This document shows, one piece after another, positions 1 to 9,389 of a DNA stretch of 64,000 nt; position 1 is the stretch's first letter, and the number at the start of each line of letters is the position of its first letter. Made by a program: the position numbers and the translations under genes. Source of the stretch: Candidatus Cloacimonadota bacterium (GTDB taxonomy: Bacteria; Cloacimonadota; Cloacimonadia; Cloacimonadales; TCS61); the NCBI GenBank assembly GCA_030445745.1, contig JASUTE010000001.1, positions 133,664 to 197,663 on the forward strand, given 5' to 3'. The notes beneath the pieces are model-generated. The model was not told the DNA's origin. It did no database searches and saw nothing but the letters and a program-made list of their open reading frames with translations.

Positions 1-1035
1 ATAGGAGCCGCGTGAATTTGGAGTCAAGCGTTCATCATCTAAATCGTAGGTACCATCAGGATACATCATAGCATTTTCCACAATAGCGCCATGTTCCAAA
101 TAGGATGCCTTGTGGAAAACAGCGTTAAAAATTTCTGGTTCTTTGTCTTGGCGCAGATTAATAAGCTTAGCATAACAACCATTTTCAAAATTAGCGATAC
201 CGTTATTGCTCCAGCCGTGCTCATCATCGCCCAAAAGTGCTCTGTTAGGATCAGCTGAAAGTGTAGTTTTTCCAGTTCCTGAAAGGCCTAGCAGCAAGGC
301 CGAATCGCCATCTTTACCTTCATTTGCCGAGCAATGTAGAGGCAGAATACCTTCTGCTGGTAAGTAGTAATTCATTACAGTGAACATCAGCTTTTTCACA
401 CTGCCACCATAGGCAGAACCGTAAACTATTCCTATGCAGCGATCAAAATCCATTCCTATTACCATGTTGGAAGTTTTACCATCTGGTAATTGTCGCAATC
501 TATCTGCATATCTATCTCTATCTAATTTGTCATAAGGAAGTGCTATCAAAGTGAATTCTCTATCTGCAAAAATGCTTTTAGTAATATCTTTATTGCGAGG
601 ACGAAACATATTATCGGTAAAGAGAGCGGTAAGTGCTTTGTCTGTTATGGTTTCTACTGGCAGGCTATAATCAGCATCTGCACCTAAACTACGTTTGGTA
701 ACGTAGATCTTTTTCTTTTTTTTCAGGGTTTTAATAGCATCTACAAAAACCATATCGAAAGTTTCAGGATCAAGGGGAATATTATTGGGTGAATCCCAAT
801 CAATATTGTGTTGACTGCTAATTCTTTTTACAATCATGGTGTCTTTAGGACTACGCCCCGTACTTTCTACAGGTGTCCAGGTGTTTAACGCTCCCCTGGC
901 GGAAATAACCGCATTTTTGTTATCCACTGCTTCCTTAATTAAGTCAGCTCTTGGCAGATCTACTGCTATATTTTTGTGTGTAGCTAATAGTTGTTTTAGG
1001 GAATCTTTGATTTCTTTCATAGATTTAGTACCCAT
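1..1035 (-). CDS. pckA: Phosphoenolpyruvate carboxykinase (ATP), N-terminal part
   Basis: The frame is open from the window edge to an ATG at 1035, so about 345 N-terminal residues of a family usually near 530 aa are visible; the ORF track misses it because the stop lies outside. It interconverts oxaloacetate + ATP with PEP + CO2 + ADP in the cytosol. Visible motifs are the PEPCK signature-like 'GSAYGGSVKK' (about residues 203-212), the P-loop 'GLSGTGKTTLSADP' (about 250) and the metal/ATP motif 'DDEHGW' (about 269), all typical of the ATP class. The start is supported by AGGAG seven bases upstream. A TTGACC box at 1092-1097, upstream on the minus strand, could be a -35 element, but the -10 is unclear. 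In an anaerobe this enzyme often runs in the carboxylating direction and feeds the fumarase found at 14-15.5 kb; that role is inference. Confidence 0.95.
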   Translation of the reverse strand, partial: MGTKSMKEIKDSLKQLLATHKNIAVDLPRADLIKEAVDNKNAVISARGALNTWTPVESTGRSPKDTMIVKRISSQHNIDWDSPNNIPLDPETFDMVFVDAIKTLKKKKKIYVTKRSLGADADYSLPVETITDKALTALFTDNMFRPRNKDITKSIFADREFTLIALPYDKLDRDRYADRLRQLPDGKTSNMVIGMDFDRCIGIVYGSAYGGSVKKLMFTVMNYYLPAEGILPLHCSANEGKDGDSALLLGLSGTGKTTLSADPNRALLGDDEHGWSNNGIANFENGCYAKLINLRQDKEPEIFNAVFHKASYLEHGAIVENAMMYPDGTYDLDDERLTPNSRGSY

Positions 1036-1119
1036 TGCATAACTCCTACTTGATATAAATTTTGCTCTATATTGAAAATTTTTCTATTAATGGTCAAGAT
1101 TATTTTGGAAAATGAGCAA

Positions 1120-1146
1120 AAAAAAAGCAGCTCGAAAGCTGCTTTT
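1120..1146 (-). terminator. Rho-independent terminator of rplU-rpmA
   Basis: Read on the minus strand, AAAAGCAGC and GCTGCTTTT form a 9-bp stem around a six-base loop (TTTCGA), followed by further T residues. It starts 30 bases after the rpmA stop codon and separates rpmA from pckA. Confidence 0.85.
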
Positions 1147-1175
1147 CAAAATTAGTAAGTTATTTTTACAAACAA

Positions 1176-1439
1176 TTAGCTGGTAGTTTCTGGATATACG
1201 TTCACATATTTTCGGCCAGCTTTTTTGGTTTCAAATTTTACAAAACCATCTACCAGGCTAAAAAGAGTGTTATCTCTTCCCATTCCTACATTCATACCAT
1301 TATGGAATTTAGTTCCACGTTGACGTACTATAATGTTTCCAGCTAATACTTTCTGACCACCATATTTTTTTATGCCCAGATATTGCGGGTTACTATCTCT
1401 TCCGTTTTTACTACTTCCAACACCTTTTTTATGAGCCAT
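1176..1439 (-). CDS. rpmA: Large-subunit ribosomal protein bL27
   Basis: This is an 87-aa basic protein with the standard bL27 opening '[16 protein letters not shown]' and the '[15 protein letters not shown]' core. The N-terminal tail of bL27 reaches the peptidyl-transferase centre of the 50S subunit. It begins directly with the mature-type sequence, so there is no N-terminal extension of the kind cleaved in Firmicutes. It follows rplU by nine bases and precedes a strong terminator, so it is the last gene of the rng-rplU-rpmA unit. Confidence 0.97.
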   Translation of the reverse strand: MAHKKGVGSSKNGRDSNPQYLGIKKYGGQKVLAGNIIVRQRGTKFHNGMNVGMGRDNTLFSLVDGFVKFETKKAGRKYVNVYPETTS

Positions 1440-1448
1440 AACAAACCC

Positions 1449-1763
1449 CTATCTAGATATTTCTTTTATTTTTAATTCTGTATAATTTTGTCTGTGTCCT
1501 TGCTTCTTCTGATAACCTTTACGTCTTTTTTTCTTAAAGACGATAACCTTTTTATCTTTTTTATGTGCTAAAACTTCGGCAATAACTTTGGCATTTTCCA
1601 CATTAGGTTGTCCTATTTCCGTTTTACCATCGTCATCTATGAGTAAAACTTTATTCATCTCGACCTGTGCTCCAGCTTCTTTATCACCGAGATAAGCAAC
1701 TTGCACTGTTTGTTCAGGTTCAACTTTTAGCTGAGTACCTTTAAAATCAACAATCGCGTACAT
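1449..1763 (-). CDS. rplU: Large-subunit ribosomal protein bL21
   Basis: The 104-aa protein matches bL21 in length and pattern: N-terminal 'MYAIVDFKGTQLKVEPEQ' and a C-terminal lysine-rich 'KKRRKGYQKKQGHRQNYTELKIKEI' tail that binds 23S rRNA. It is preceded by a good ribosome-binding site (AAGGAG). A TTGACA at 1825-1830 on the minus strand overlaps the end of rng and could give rplU-rpmA a promoter of its own, but I cannot find a convincing -10 at normal spacing. The rplU-rpmA pairing is almost universal in bacteria. Confidence 0.97.
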   Translation of the reverse strand: MYAIVDFKGTQLKVEPEQTVQVAYLGDKEAGAQVEMNKVLLIDDDGKTEIGQPNVENAKVIAEVLAHKKDKKVIVFKKKRRKGYQKKQGHRQNYTELKIKEISR

Positions 1764-1826
1764 TATATTTCTCCTTAACTAATTAACATTTTGGAAAATA
1801 CAAAAAATTTTCTCAACTTCAGTATG

Positions 1827-3320
1827 TCAAGAATTATATTTTGCAGTAAGGTCTTGCTTGTCTTTTAGGGAAATCACTTTAAAATCATCATAAGCTAAAC
1901 TGCTATCTGCTTTTATCTTAAGATTAATTTGCAATTCTTTGAAAAAGTCAGGATGACCCTGTAAGAATTTTTTTACATTTGGGTGAACGACAACCAAAAC
2001 CGGTGTTTTTTCTATAAAGTAATGAACGCGCCGAAACCAACGAGAGATCCGTACCGCAACCGAATCTCGGGAAAGCAGCCGCCCTGTCCCATTGCAATGT
2101 GGGCATTGTTCGGAATAAGTAAGTAACAGACTGGCACGGGTTCGTTTTCGCGAAATCTCTACCAATCCCAAGGGACTAAAGGGAAAAACCCGATTTTTGG
2201 CTCTGTCACGCTTTAACGTGTTTCTAAGAACAGAAAGTACATCTTCTTTGTTTTTTTCCTCTTTCATGTCTATGAAATCAATTACCATTATTCCGCTTAA
2301 ATCACGCAGTCGTATCTGTCGTGCTATTTCGTATGCGGCCTCTAGATTGGTTTTCTTTATTGTTTGCTCATAGTTTTTACTGCCGGTGAAACTACCGGTA
2401 TTGATATCGATAGCAACCAAAGCCTCTGTTTGCTGAATGTTTATATTACCGCCACTGGGAAGGTTGACGCGTGAGTGAAAGATAGTTTCAATCTCCTTTT
2501 CAATGCCATAAGCATCGAAGATGGGTGAATCTTCCTGATAAAGTTCAATTCGGTCTATCAGCTCAGGTGCAGCATCTTTCAGATTATTCACGATCTGTTG
2601 TTTTACCTGTTTATCATCTACCACCAGGCGGTCGATAGAGGTGCTAAATAAGTCGCGGATAAGAGTGTAAGATAGATCATTTTCGTCGTAGATACAAGCG
2701 GGTGGTTTGGAATATTTCATCTGTTTTTCGATTAGCTTCCAAGTTTTGGCCAGACCGTTATATTCCAAGGCAAAATCTTCTTCAGTATTGTTTTCAGTGT
2801 CTGTACGCACTATGAGGCCAACATTTTTATCTTTTACCTTGTGCAGAATAGTGCGCAAACGATCCCGTTCTTGGGCAGAGCTTATTTTGCGTGAAATAGC
2901 CACTTTTTTACGATGAGGCATAAACACCAGAAATTTACCTGGTATTGAGATTTTACAGGTAACTCTTGCTCCCTTTTTACCAATCGGCCCCTTCTTTACT
3001 TGCACCACGATCTCTTGCCCGGGCGAGAGTACTTTGGCAATGTTGGAAGAATTGCCGCCTAATTTTACTTTTTTATTCGATCCCAAAATAAAATTAGAAT
3101 CTAAATCACGATAGTGCAAGAAAGCAGTTCTGTCTAAACCTATATCTATAAAAGCTGCTCCCATACCTGGGAGCACATTCTTTACAATGCCTTTATAAAT
3201 ATTTCCAACTAAAATTTCCTGAGCTTTTTTTTCAGCAAAAAGCTCTACTAATTTATTATCTTCCAAGATAGCTACTCGCTTCTCGAAAGGGTGAACATTA
3301 ATTATAATTTCATTATACAT
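1827..3320 (-). CDS. rng: Ribonuclease G
   Basis: This is an RNase E/G-family endoribonuclease of about 497 aa, close to the E. coli RNase G length (489), and without the long RNase E degradosome tail. It cuts single-stranded A/U-rich RNA and matures the 16S rRNA 5' end. An S1 domain ('GNIYKGIVKNVLPGMGAAFIDIG') lies near residues 35-60. The Mg-binding aspartates sit in 'VAIDINTGSFTG' (about 302) and 'MVIDFIDM' (about 346), and the zinc-link 'CPHCNGTG' is at about 405-412. The ORF track begins at a TTG (3326). I prefer the ATG two codons later at 3320, which has a weak GGAA upstream. It reads into rplU-rpmA, a common gene order. Confidence 0.95.
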   Translation of the reverse strand: MYNEIIINVHPFEKRVAILEDNKLVELFAEKKAQEILVGNIYKGIVKNVLPGMGAAFIDIGLDRTAFLHYRDLDSNFILGSNKKVKLGGNSSNIAKVLSPGQEIVVQVKKGPIGKKGARVTCKISIPGKFLVFMPHRKKVAISRKISSAQERDRLRTILHKVKDKNVGLIVRTDTENNTEEDFALEYNGLAKTWKLIEKQMKYSKPPACIYDENDLSYTLIRDLFSTSIDRLVVDDKQVKQQIVNNLKDAAPELIDRIELYQEDSPIFDAYGIEKEIETIFHSRVNLPSGGNINIQQTEALVAIDINTGSFTGSKNYEQTIKKTNLEAAYEIARQIRLRDLSGIMVIDFIDMKEEKNKEDVLSVLRNTLKRDRAKNRVFPFSPLGLVEISRKRTRASLLLTYSEQCPHCNGTGRLLSRDSVAVRISRWFRRVHYFIEKTPVLVVVHPNVKKFLQGHPDFFKELQINLKIKADSSLAYDDFKVISLKDKQDLTAKYNS

Positions 3321-3394
3321 ATACAAATTCCATTTCTGAATTTACAATTTAGAAATTAATTTGACAGTCAAGGTTTTTCTTTTTATCTTTTTTC

Positions 3395-3425
3395 TTGACA
3401 TCCAGAGGTTGCATTCAAATTATGC
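3395..3425 (+). promoter_or_regulatory. Candidate sigma-70 promoter of the tRNA cluster
   Basis: A perfect TTGACA (3395-3400) is followed 17-19 bases later by an AATTAT/TTATGC -10-like stretch. Transcription would start about ten bases before the initiator tRNA. The -35 is clear and the -10 is ambiguous. Confidence 0.45.
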
Positions 3426-3435
3426 CGAACATAGA

Positions 3436-3512
<77 letters not shown>

Positions 3513-3543
3513 ATTTTAAATAAGTTCTTTTAGATAGATTGAG

Positions 3544-3574
3544 AGCGAGATGATGTAAAAGTTGTCTCGCTTTT
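3544..3574 (+). other. Hairpin between tRNA genes
   Basis: AGCGAGA (3544-3550) pairs with TCTCGCT (3565-3571) around a 14-base loop and is followed by a short T run. It may be a weak terminator or a processing signal between the initiator tRNA and the next tRNA. Confidence 0.3.
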
Positions 3575-3581
3575 AAAGAAT

Positions 3582-3658
3582 GGCGGCGTAGCTCAGTTGG
3601 TTAGAGCATCGGAATCATAATCCGAGTGTCCGGGGTTCGAATCCCTGCGCCGCTACCA
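3582..3658 (+). tRNA. tRNA-Met (CAT), probably elongator
   Basis: The 77-base cloverleaf has anticodon loop ATCATAA and an encoded CCA. The acceptor stem GGCGGCG/CGCCGCT has a G1:T72 wobble pair. The D-arm and anticodon arm resemble elongator tRNA-Met. A lysidine-modified tRNA-Ile2 also has a CAT anticodon gene and cannot be fully excluded by eye. Confidence 0.85.
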
Positions 3659-3664
3659 GTTTGT

Positions 3665-3741
3665 GCGCCAATAGCTCAGCTGGATAGAGCAACGGATTTC
3701 TAATCCGTAGGTCAGGGGTTCGAATCCCTTTTGGCGTGCCA
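3665..3741 (+). tRNA. tRNA-Arg (TCT)
   Basis: The 77-base cloverleaf starts GCGCCAA and pairs with TTGGCGT (G1:T72 wobble). The anticodon loop TTTCTAA gives anticodon TCT, reading AGA/AGG, and CCA is encoded. Confidence 0.93.
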
Positions 3742-3745
3742 TTGT

Positions 3746-3821
3746 GGTGGATGTAGTTCAATGGTAGAGCACTGGATTGTGGTTCCAGGCGTTGTGGGTT
3801 CAAATCCCATCATCCACCCCA
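3746..3821 (+). tRNA. tRNA-His (GTG)
   Basis: The anticodon loop TTGTGGT gives GTG. The acceptor GTGGATG/CATCCAC is preceded by an extra G opposite C73, the encoded G-1 identity element of bacterial tRNA-His. CCA is encoded. It is the last tRNA of the cluster. Confidence 0.93.
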
Positions 3822-4876
3822 TTTCTTTATTTAATTTACTTATTTTCAAGAAGTTAAAGGCTTGGTTAAAATTCAACTATAGTCATTTTCATTGTCATTT
3901 TGTTAAGAAAAATATCAAAATAAGATGACAATGATTAAGTAAGTTTGCAAAATTATATTTTTCTTTTAGAACATGATCCTGGCCTTCACTGTCAAAGTTA
4001 ATGTTTACTGCTTACATAATGAAGAATCATCCTTTCCACATTCAATACAAAGATGTTAGAGATTTAACTTTCGCTGATTTCAAAGCCAAGTTAGAAAGCG
4101 TAAATAAAAAACCATTAAAGATGTTAACATATATGAGCTAAGCTTTACTCCTAGCGCTAATGGTATGTACTTTTATCAATCTTTTTTAAGATCGACAGTT
4201 TGTATTCCCTTGAGAATCGGCGATGTCTCTTCTTAGTACTCACTTCTACCTCGGGTCCTTTTGTATTTTGCGGTGCAGAATTTGGCGAATCTCCAGTCGT
4301 CCTACACTCTCCTTCCAATTCGCTAAATTCAATTAATCGTTTTTGCTTTTTTTCCATTTTTCACCTTCTTTGCAAGACTATATTAGAAGTGCCCAGTATC
4401 ATCTTGGCACAGAGGGGATGCACCCGGCTTGTTATTCTATTAAAAAATTTCTGGTTTTGTTAGAATTATTTTTTTTTTGACAGATACTAATAAAAACTAA
4501 ATTCTTAAACAGGTTGTTATTAGGGAAGTATTTTGAGGGTTGAAACAAAAGCTGGAAGATGAATAATATCGTAATTAAGATTAAGGAAAAGTTCATATAT
4601 ACCCTAACTTGGTGGTAGCCACGCACTTATTCAGGGAATACAGACATTACAAGCAACTAATAGCAGGAGGAGGCAAAAGATGAACGATCCATAATAATAA
4701 TTATTAAAATCTTTAGTAACTTAACTTGTATTTTTAAAAAAATCAATATTAAAATATCATTAATCAAAATTGTTAGTTTCCTGACAATATACCGTTAGTC
4801 CTTCTTATTTTAAAAAAAATAACTTGTAATATTTTACACTTTATCTAATAAGAACAAAGTAAACGTAAAATTAAAA
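3822..4876. other. Gene-poor region with mobile-element debris
   Basis: About 1 kb of AT-rich DNA lies between the tRNA cluster and a surface-protein gene. It holds the IS3-type fragment listed separately and a 40-codon plus-strand ORF at 4019-4141 ('MKNHPFHIQYKDVRDL...') that I do not recognise. An orphan strong ribosome-binding site at 4667-4674 (AGGAGGAG) precedes a four-codon ORF at 4681. These look like leftovers of insertion and deletion events next to tRNA genes. No complete gene is visible. Confidence 0.5.
4157..4357 (-). pseudogene. IS3-family transposase OrfA N-terminal fragment
   Basis: The 66-codon ORF ends in 'KKRHRRFSREYKLSILKKID', which matches the start of the helix-turn-helix domain of IS3-type OrfA proteins, where an 'RRRF..EYKL.IL..AD' pattern follows a variable proline-rich leader. 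The frame stops just after this motif, so most of OrfA and all of the OrfB integrase are gone. It keeps its ribosome-binding site (GAAGGTG) and ATG. No matching partner ORF is visible nearby. Confidence 0.6.
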
Positions 4877-6742
4877 ATGAAAAAAATAATATTAGTGCTA
4901 TTTATGTTAACTTTCATAATATCATTGTTTGCAGACCAAGAAGTTATTGTAAGAGTATATTCTAATGCTCCAGCAGTTGGTACTGTTTTTGTTGGTGATG
5001 CAGTTGCATCAATTATAGATCAAACGCCTTGGGGCAAAGCGAATTTTATAATTGGATATAATTATTTTAGTTTTATGGTTGATGATAGTTATAATCCTGA
5101 GGATTTGTGGGCTAGTGCTTATGGCGGTACATCTTGGGGTGCTTGGTTTGATACTAGTTGGGTTCAAGGATATTTCGGTTATCCTCCTACGTGTAATTTA
5201 TCCATGTATTTTGAGATTCCTATAGATTTGTTAGTGAATATTTATTCCAACATAGAGGTAGATAATGCCGTGATCGAACTAAAAGATCAATGGGAAACTT
5301 ATGGCAGTACAACTGAGATCTTAAAAAAAGGTTGGAATGAAATTGAGTTTTTAGACATTTGGGGAGAATCATTTGACGTAACAACCTGTTATGCTGAAGC
5401 AACAGCCGTAGGTGTTGGTGGTGAATCTGATATAATAACTACAACCAATGACTTTATTCTCAATCCTGAAACTGGTTACTATGAAAATAGCGATATAGAA
5501 TTCTGCTTTGATAATAAACCCCTGCATGATGATTGGAACTGGGAATCATTTCCCATGATGACGATAAACAGCACAACAAATAATGGTGATACCAATATGG
5601 TTACAGAGTTGCAAAACAACATCACTCCAAATGGTTATTTATGGTTGGATGTTTTAGGACAAAATGAATATGATTTGGAATATTACATAAATAACATTCC
5701 ACAATGGGATCCAAACCCGTATAATATTCAAAGTAGCGATGGTTTAAAACTCAAATTAGACAATCCTTCCGAAAACAGGATATATACAGCAACAGGTACT
5801 CATGTTTCTGAGACAACACAAATTGATCTTCAGGCAGGACAATGGAATTGGATAGGTTACTGGCTGCCGCATAGCGAGATGTCTAATGTAGCATTTGGTG
5901 ATGATTGGGGCAAAGTAACAAAATTGAAATCAGAGGATTGGTATTATCAGAAGAAAAACAACATTAGAGGAGGAATAAACGAACCAGTCACATGGTCCCC
6001 AAAACCTTTACATTATGGAGAAGGATATATGGTTTATCTAAGTGAACCGATAACCGGCTTTTCTTGGACTTCATCCAGCGAAAAATCTGAGAATTTCGAG
6101 AAACCGGAATCTGAGAATTTTATCTTTGAGAAAAAAGCAGATTATGAAGTTATCGATGTTGTAAATATCGAACCAGCGATAATAGAAATTGGTGTGTTTG
6201 CGGATGATGTATGTGTAGGAGCGGTTGTAGTAGAGGATTCCAGCGAACAGATCCTAGTTTATTCCGAAAGTGCCAATCGTGATCCTGTTCCATTTGATTT
6301 TGAAATTATCACCGATAGAGGTTCTTCTATTCCAATAAAGAACTATGAAGTTTTCAACCAAGGTACAGGTGAATTTGAAAAAGGAATAGTTATTTCCGGC
6401 AGCCAGGAATATTCTCTTATCTTATTAGGTGAAGAGGGTGAACCGGAAGAAGGTCTACCAAACACTACAAAACTTCACAGCAACTATCCTAATCCTTTCA
6501 ATCCAAGTACAACAATTTCTTTTTCAGTAACACAAAATTCCGATTTTGTGAAGCTAGAAATTTTCAATGTGAAAGGACAAAAAGTGAAAACTCTATTCAA
6601 TGGTAGTGCAGAAGAAGGACTACATACTGTAACCTGGAATGGAGAGGATGAGAATAATGATCCTGTATCATCAGGAATTTACTTCTATAAACTTAAAATA
6701 GGTGAACAAGAGATTTCGAGAAAGATGCTTTTAATGAAATAG
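4877..6742 (+). CDS. Secreted protein with FlgD-like / type IX-like C-terminal sorting domain
   Basis: The 621-aa protein opens with a signal peptide ('MKKIILVLFMLTFIISLFA', cleavage near residue 20). It ends with the roughly 85-residue domain starting near 'NYPNPFNPSTTI', continuing 'VKLEIFNVKGQKVKTL' and closing with a Lys-rich beta strand ('YKLKIGEQEISRKMLLMK'). In FCB bacteria such domains are recognised as type IX-like sorting signals or as cell-wall FlgD-like Ig folds. The central 500 residues are aromatic- and Asn-rich and I do not recognise them. The tail is clearly related to that of the protein encoded at 7044-9389. It is probably surface-exposed or released; the function is unknown. 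Confidence 0.8.
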   Translation: MKKIILVLFMLTFIISLFADQEVIVRVYSNAPAVGTVFVGDAVASIIDQTPWGKANFIIGYNYFSFMVDDSYNPEDLWASAYGGTSWGAWFDTSWVQGYFGYPPTCNLSMYFEIPIDLLVNIYSNIEVDNAVIELKDQWETYGSTTEILKKGWNEIEFLDIWGESFDVTTCYAEATAVGVGGESDIITTTNDFILNPETGYYENSDIEFCFDNKPLHDDWNWESFPMMTINSTTNNGDTNMVTELQNNITPNGYLWLDVLGQNEYDLEYYINNIPQWDPNPYNIQSSDGLKLKLDNPSENRIYTATGTHVSETTQIDLQAGQWNWIGYWLPHSEMSNVAFGDDWGKVTKLKSEDWYYQKKNNIRGGINEPVTWSPKPLHYGEGYMVYLSEPITGFSWTSSSEKSENFEKPESENFIFEKKADYEVIDVVNIEPAIIEIGVFADDVCVGAVVVEDSSEQILVYSESANRDPVPFDFEIITDRGSSIPIKNYEVFNQGTGEFEKGIVISGSQEYSLILLGEEGEPEEGLPNTTKLHSNYPNPFNPSTTISFSVTQNSDFVKLEIFNVKGQKVKTLFNGSAEEGLHTVTWNGEDENNDPVSSGIYFYKLKIGEQEISRKMLLMK

Positions 6743-6752
6743 TATCATAACA

Positions 6753-6799
6753 CCTTGCGAAGGTTATAGTATATTTTTTAACTTTTGCCCTTCGCAAGG
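6753..6799. repeat. 11-bp inverted repeat after the surface-protein gene
   Basis: CCTTGCGAAGG (6753-6763) and CCTTCGCAAGG (6789-6799) are perfect reverse complements around a 25-base AT-rich loop. They begin 11 bases after the stop codon. With no T-tract it is an imperfect terminator, and it may instead be a transcript-end hairpin or repeat element. Confidence 0.55.
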
Positions 6800-6923
6800 A
6801 TTATTGTTCTTTAAGACTCAGCTATGTGTTTTTCTGAAGGGATCATCTTGCTATTCACACGAAGAATCTAAATAGGAATAGACTCTTCGTCGTTTACCTT
6901 TGTAAGAATTCCTCAGAGAGAAT

Positions 6924-6986
6924 TATTTGTCATTCTCGTGATTATATTCGAAAAAGATACCCAATCATGATCGGGTATGACAAATA
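6924..6986. repeat. Nested inverted repeat, REP/MITE-like
   Basis: TATTTGTCAT (6924-6933) and ATGACAAATA (6977-6986) form a 10-bp outer arm. Inside is ATACCC...GGGTAT (6957-6962/6973-6978) flanking the palindrome ATCATGAT. The compact nested architecture and intergenic location resemble dispersed miniature repeats. The surrounding 6743-7043 interval has no gene. Confidence 0.5.
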
Positions 6987-7043
6987 GGGAAATATTATGA
7001 AATTTAGCTTTACAGTTATTCCAACAGTTAAATTGAGGAAATT

Positions 7044-9389
7044 ATGAAAATGGAAATCAAAACCTTCCATCGAAGATGTCGTTTTACTTCGCAAAGCCGA
7101 CATTTATTATTTTTTTTCGTGCTAATTTGTGTCAATTCGTGGTTACACTCCACAATCTACCACATCAAACAAGATGGAACAGGCAACTACACCACTATCC
7201 AGGAAGGTATAATTGCTGCGACAGATACTGACACAGTTCTTGTTTACCCTGGTATATATTTAGAAAACGTTGATTATCTTGAAAAAAGTATCACTCTTGC
7301 CAGCTTGTATTTAACTACCGGTAATGATGATTATGTGAATCAAACCATAATTGACGGCAACCAGAGTGGTAGTTGCGTAGAGATCCGTAATTGCACAGAA
7401 GATTACAATACGATTTGTTGATTTACTCTCAGAAATGGAACCGGAAATCAGTTTACACCTTCAGCCAATGGTCTCGTTGGTGGGGGAATCTTAGTTTATA
7501 ACTCATATGCTATTATTGATAATTGTGTAATTAAAAATAATGTTGCAGAGAATGGAGGTGGAATTTCGTGCACTATTAATTCATCAGTTATTCTAAAAGG
7601 AACTGATATTAAATTCAATAGTTCGTATAAAAATGGTGGAGGTATATTACTAACTGGTAATTCAGAAATTCTTTTTGATCATACTGAACTATGTAATATC
7701 TTTTTAAATTATGGTGACGCTTTGAATGAAATTAGTAAAACTTCTGATTGTCCACCGTTGGATGTAATTGTAGATACATTTACAGTGATGGAACCTGATG
7801 AATATTTCATTGGTTGCTATGATGCTAATGGTAATCCTGTGAATGATATCACACTTTCAATACAAAATGCAAAATTAGAGCCAATTGATGCAGATCTATA
7901 TGTAGCAACTGATGGAGATAATACAAACAGTGGTTTGTCACCGGAAGAGCCCCTGGCAACTATCAATTATGCCTACTCCTTGATCCAGCCCGACAGCTTA
8001 GAGAATAACACAATTTATGTTGCTGATGGCGTATATTCTACTTCTCTTAATGATCAATGGTTTCCATTGCAAATGCGAAGTTATACAAACCTGATCGGTG
8101 AATCGATGGATAATACAATATTTGATGCAGAATTTGATTCTCCGTTGATAACTGATAAATTCAGTGAATTTAATTATTGTATTAAGAATTTAACCTTAAT
8201 AAATGGTGATGGAGTTTATGGTGAAGGAGTCGGAACTCCCTGGAGCACAATGTGCTTTAATAATACGCAATTTCGTGATAAATGGATCGAATTAGAGAAT
8301 ATCAAATCCTATAATTGTGAAGCGAATTCCAGGCATGTAGCTCTTTGGTTTATCAATGCCTATCTCAAGAACGTGCATGTCTATGATAACTTGGGAAATG
8401 CGACAATAGTACAATCACTTATTACACCTCAGAATGAAATAACCAGTATAACTGTGGGGATAGAAAATTGTTCAATAAAGAATTGTGATACAAATGGTTT
8501 TACTTTTCTTCAAGGATTCGATTTTGAAGAACTATCTCCAATAATAATGAAGAATGTAGAGATAACTGATAATTTCAATACAGATACAGAATGGTCTCGT
8601 GCTTTTTCTGCAATTGTAATAGATCACAACAGAAAGGTGGATATGATAAACTGCACTATAGGTAATAATAGATCTATGATAAGTGGTGGAGCAATTGGTT
8701 GTATTGGCTGTAATTCTGAACTAAATATATATAATTCCATTGTCTATGAAAACGATCCTAAAAATTTGTATATTGGTAACGATATTGAGGAATATCCGTT
8801 TGTAGTTAATATTCATAATTCTCTCTTTGCTCATGGCGAGTTATCAATACAAAATGGTTATCCCTGGAATATTATAAACTGGATGGATGGCAACTTGGAG
8901 AGTGATCCACTCTGGCAGGAAAGTGGAGATTACCCATACATGCTAACGGGAAACTCCCCTTGCATAGATGCTGGCACATTGGATCTACCAGAAGGAATAG
9001 AATTACCTGAATTTGATCTAGCTGGTAATCCTCGAATTTATGGGGATACTGTCGATATGGGAGCTTATGAATATCAGGGGACACGAACATCCAATATCCA
9101 ATTACCAATAATTAATACCAAAATTACCAATTACCCAAATCCGTTTAATCCAAGCACAACCATTAAACTTGATCTGGCAGAATCAGGTAAAATTGAACTG
9201 GTAATTTACAATGTGAGAGGACAAAAAGTAAAAACTTTACTAGATGCTTATTCTGAGAAAGGTCATTTTGAGATTATCTGGCGAGGAGTGGATGAAAACC
9301 ATAATAAAGTAGCCAGTGGAAATTATTTTATAAAGCTAACAGTAAACGGAGAAGAAAAAGTAATAAGAAAATGTGTTTTGTTGAAATAA
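7044..9389 (+). pseudogene. Parallel beta-helix surface protein split by an in-frame TGA
   Basis: The track shows two ORFs (7044-7421 and 7722-9389), but they share one frame and the interval between translates sensibly. Only a single TGA at 7419-7421 interrupts it. The sequence reads 'EDYNTIC*FTLRNGTGNQF', where related beta-helix proteins have Gly-Phe-Thr, so a GGA to TGA change explains it. The full product would be 781 aa: hydrophobic signal segment (residues 21-36), right-handed beta-helix repeats with 'IDNCVIKNN' rungs, a second DUF1565-like helix start ('LYVATDGDNTNSGLSPEEPLATI'), and the 'NYPNPFNPSTTIKL' C-terminal domain shared with the previous gene. It may be a recent pseudogene, a read-through gene or an assembly error. 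Confidence 0.75.

Noticed and set aside
836-1042. 68-aa plus-strand ORF
   Set aside because: It is antisense to the real pckA frame, which shows all PEPCK motifs.
3615-3803. 62-aa minus-strand ORF containing 'GIRTPDLRIRNPLLYPAEL'
   Set aside because: It is the well-known artefact produced by translating the antisense of tRNA genes; it covers tRNA-Met, tRNA-Arg and tRNA-His.
3731-3928. 65-aa plus-strand ORF over tRNA-His
   Set aside because: Its first half is the tRNA-His gene itself and the rest has no coding character.
4432-4626. 64-aa minus-strand hydrophobic ORF
   Set aside because: It is composed of AT-rich low-complexity sequence, with no ribosome-binding site and no recognisable motif.
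7419-7421. TGA read as glycine (genetic code 25) or selenocysteine
   Set aside because: Many intact genes here end in TGA with conserved overlaps (rng, rqcH, fumarase beta, DUF364, fused MoCo subunit). The position is normally Gly, not Cys/Sec, and no adjacent hairpin typical of a SECIS element was seen.
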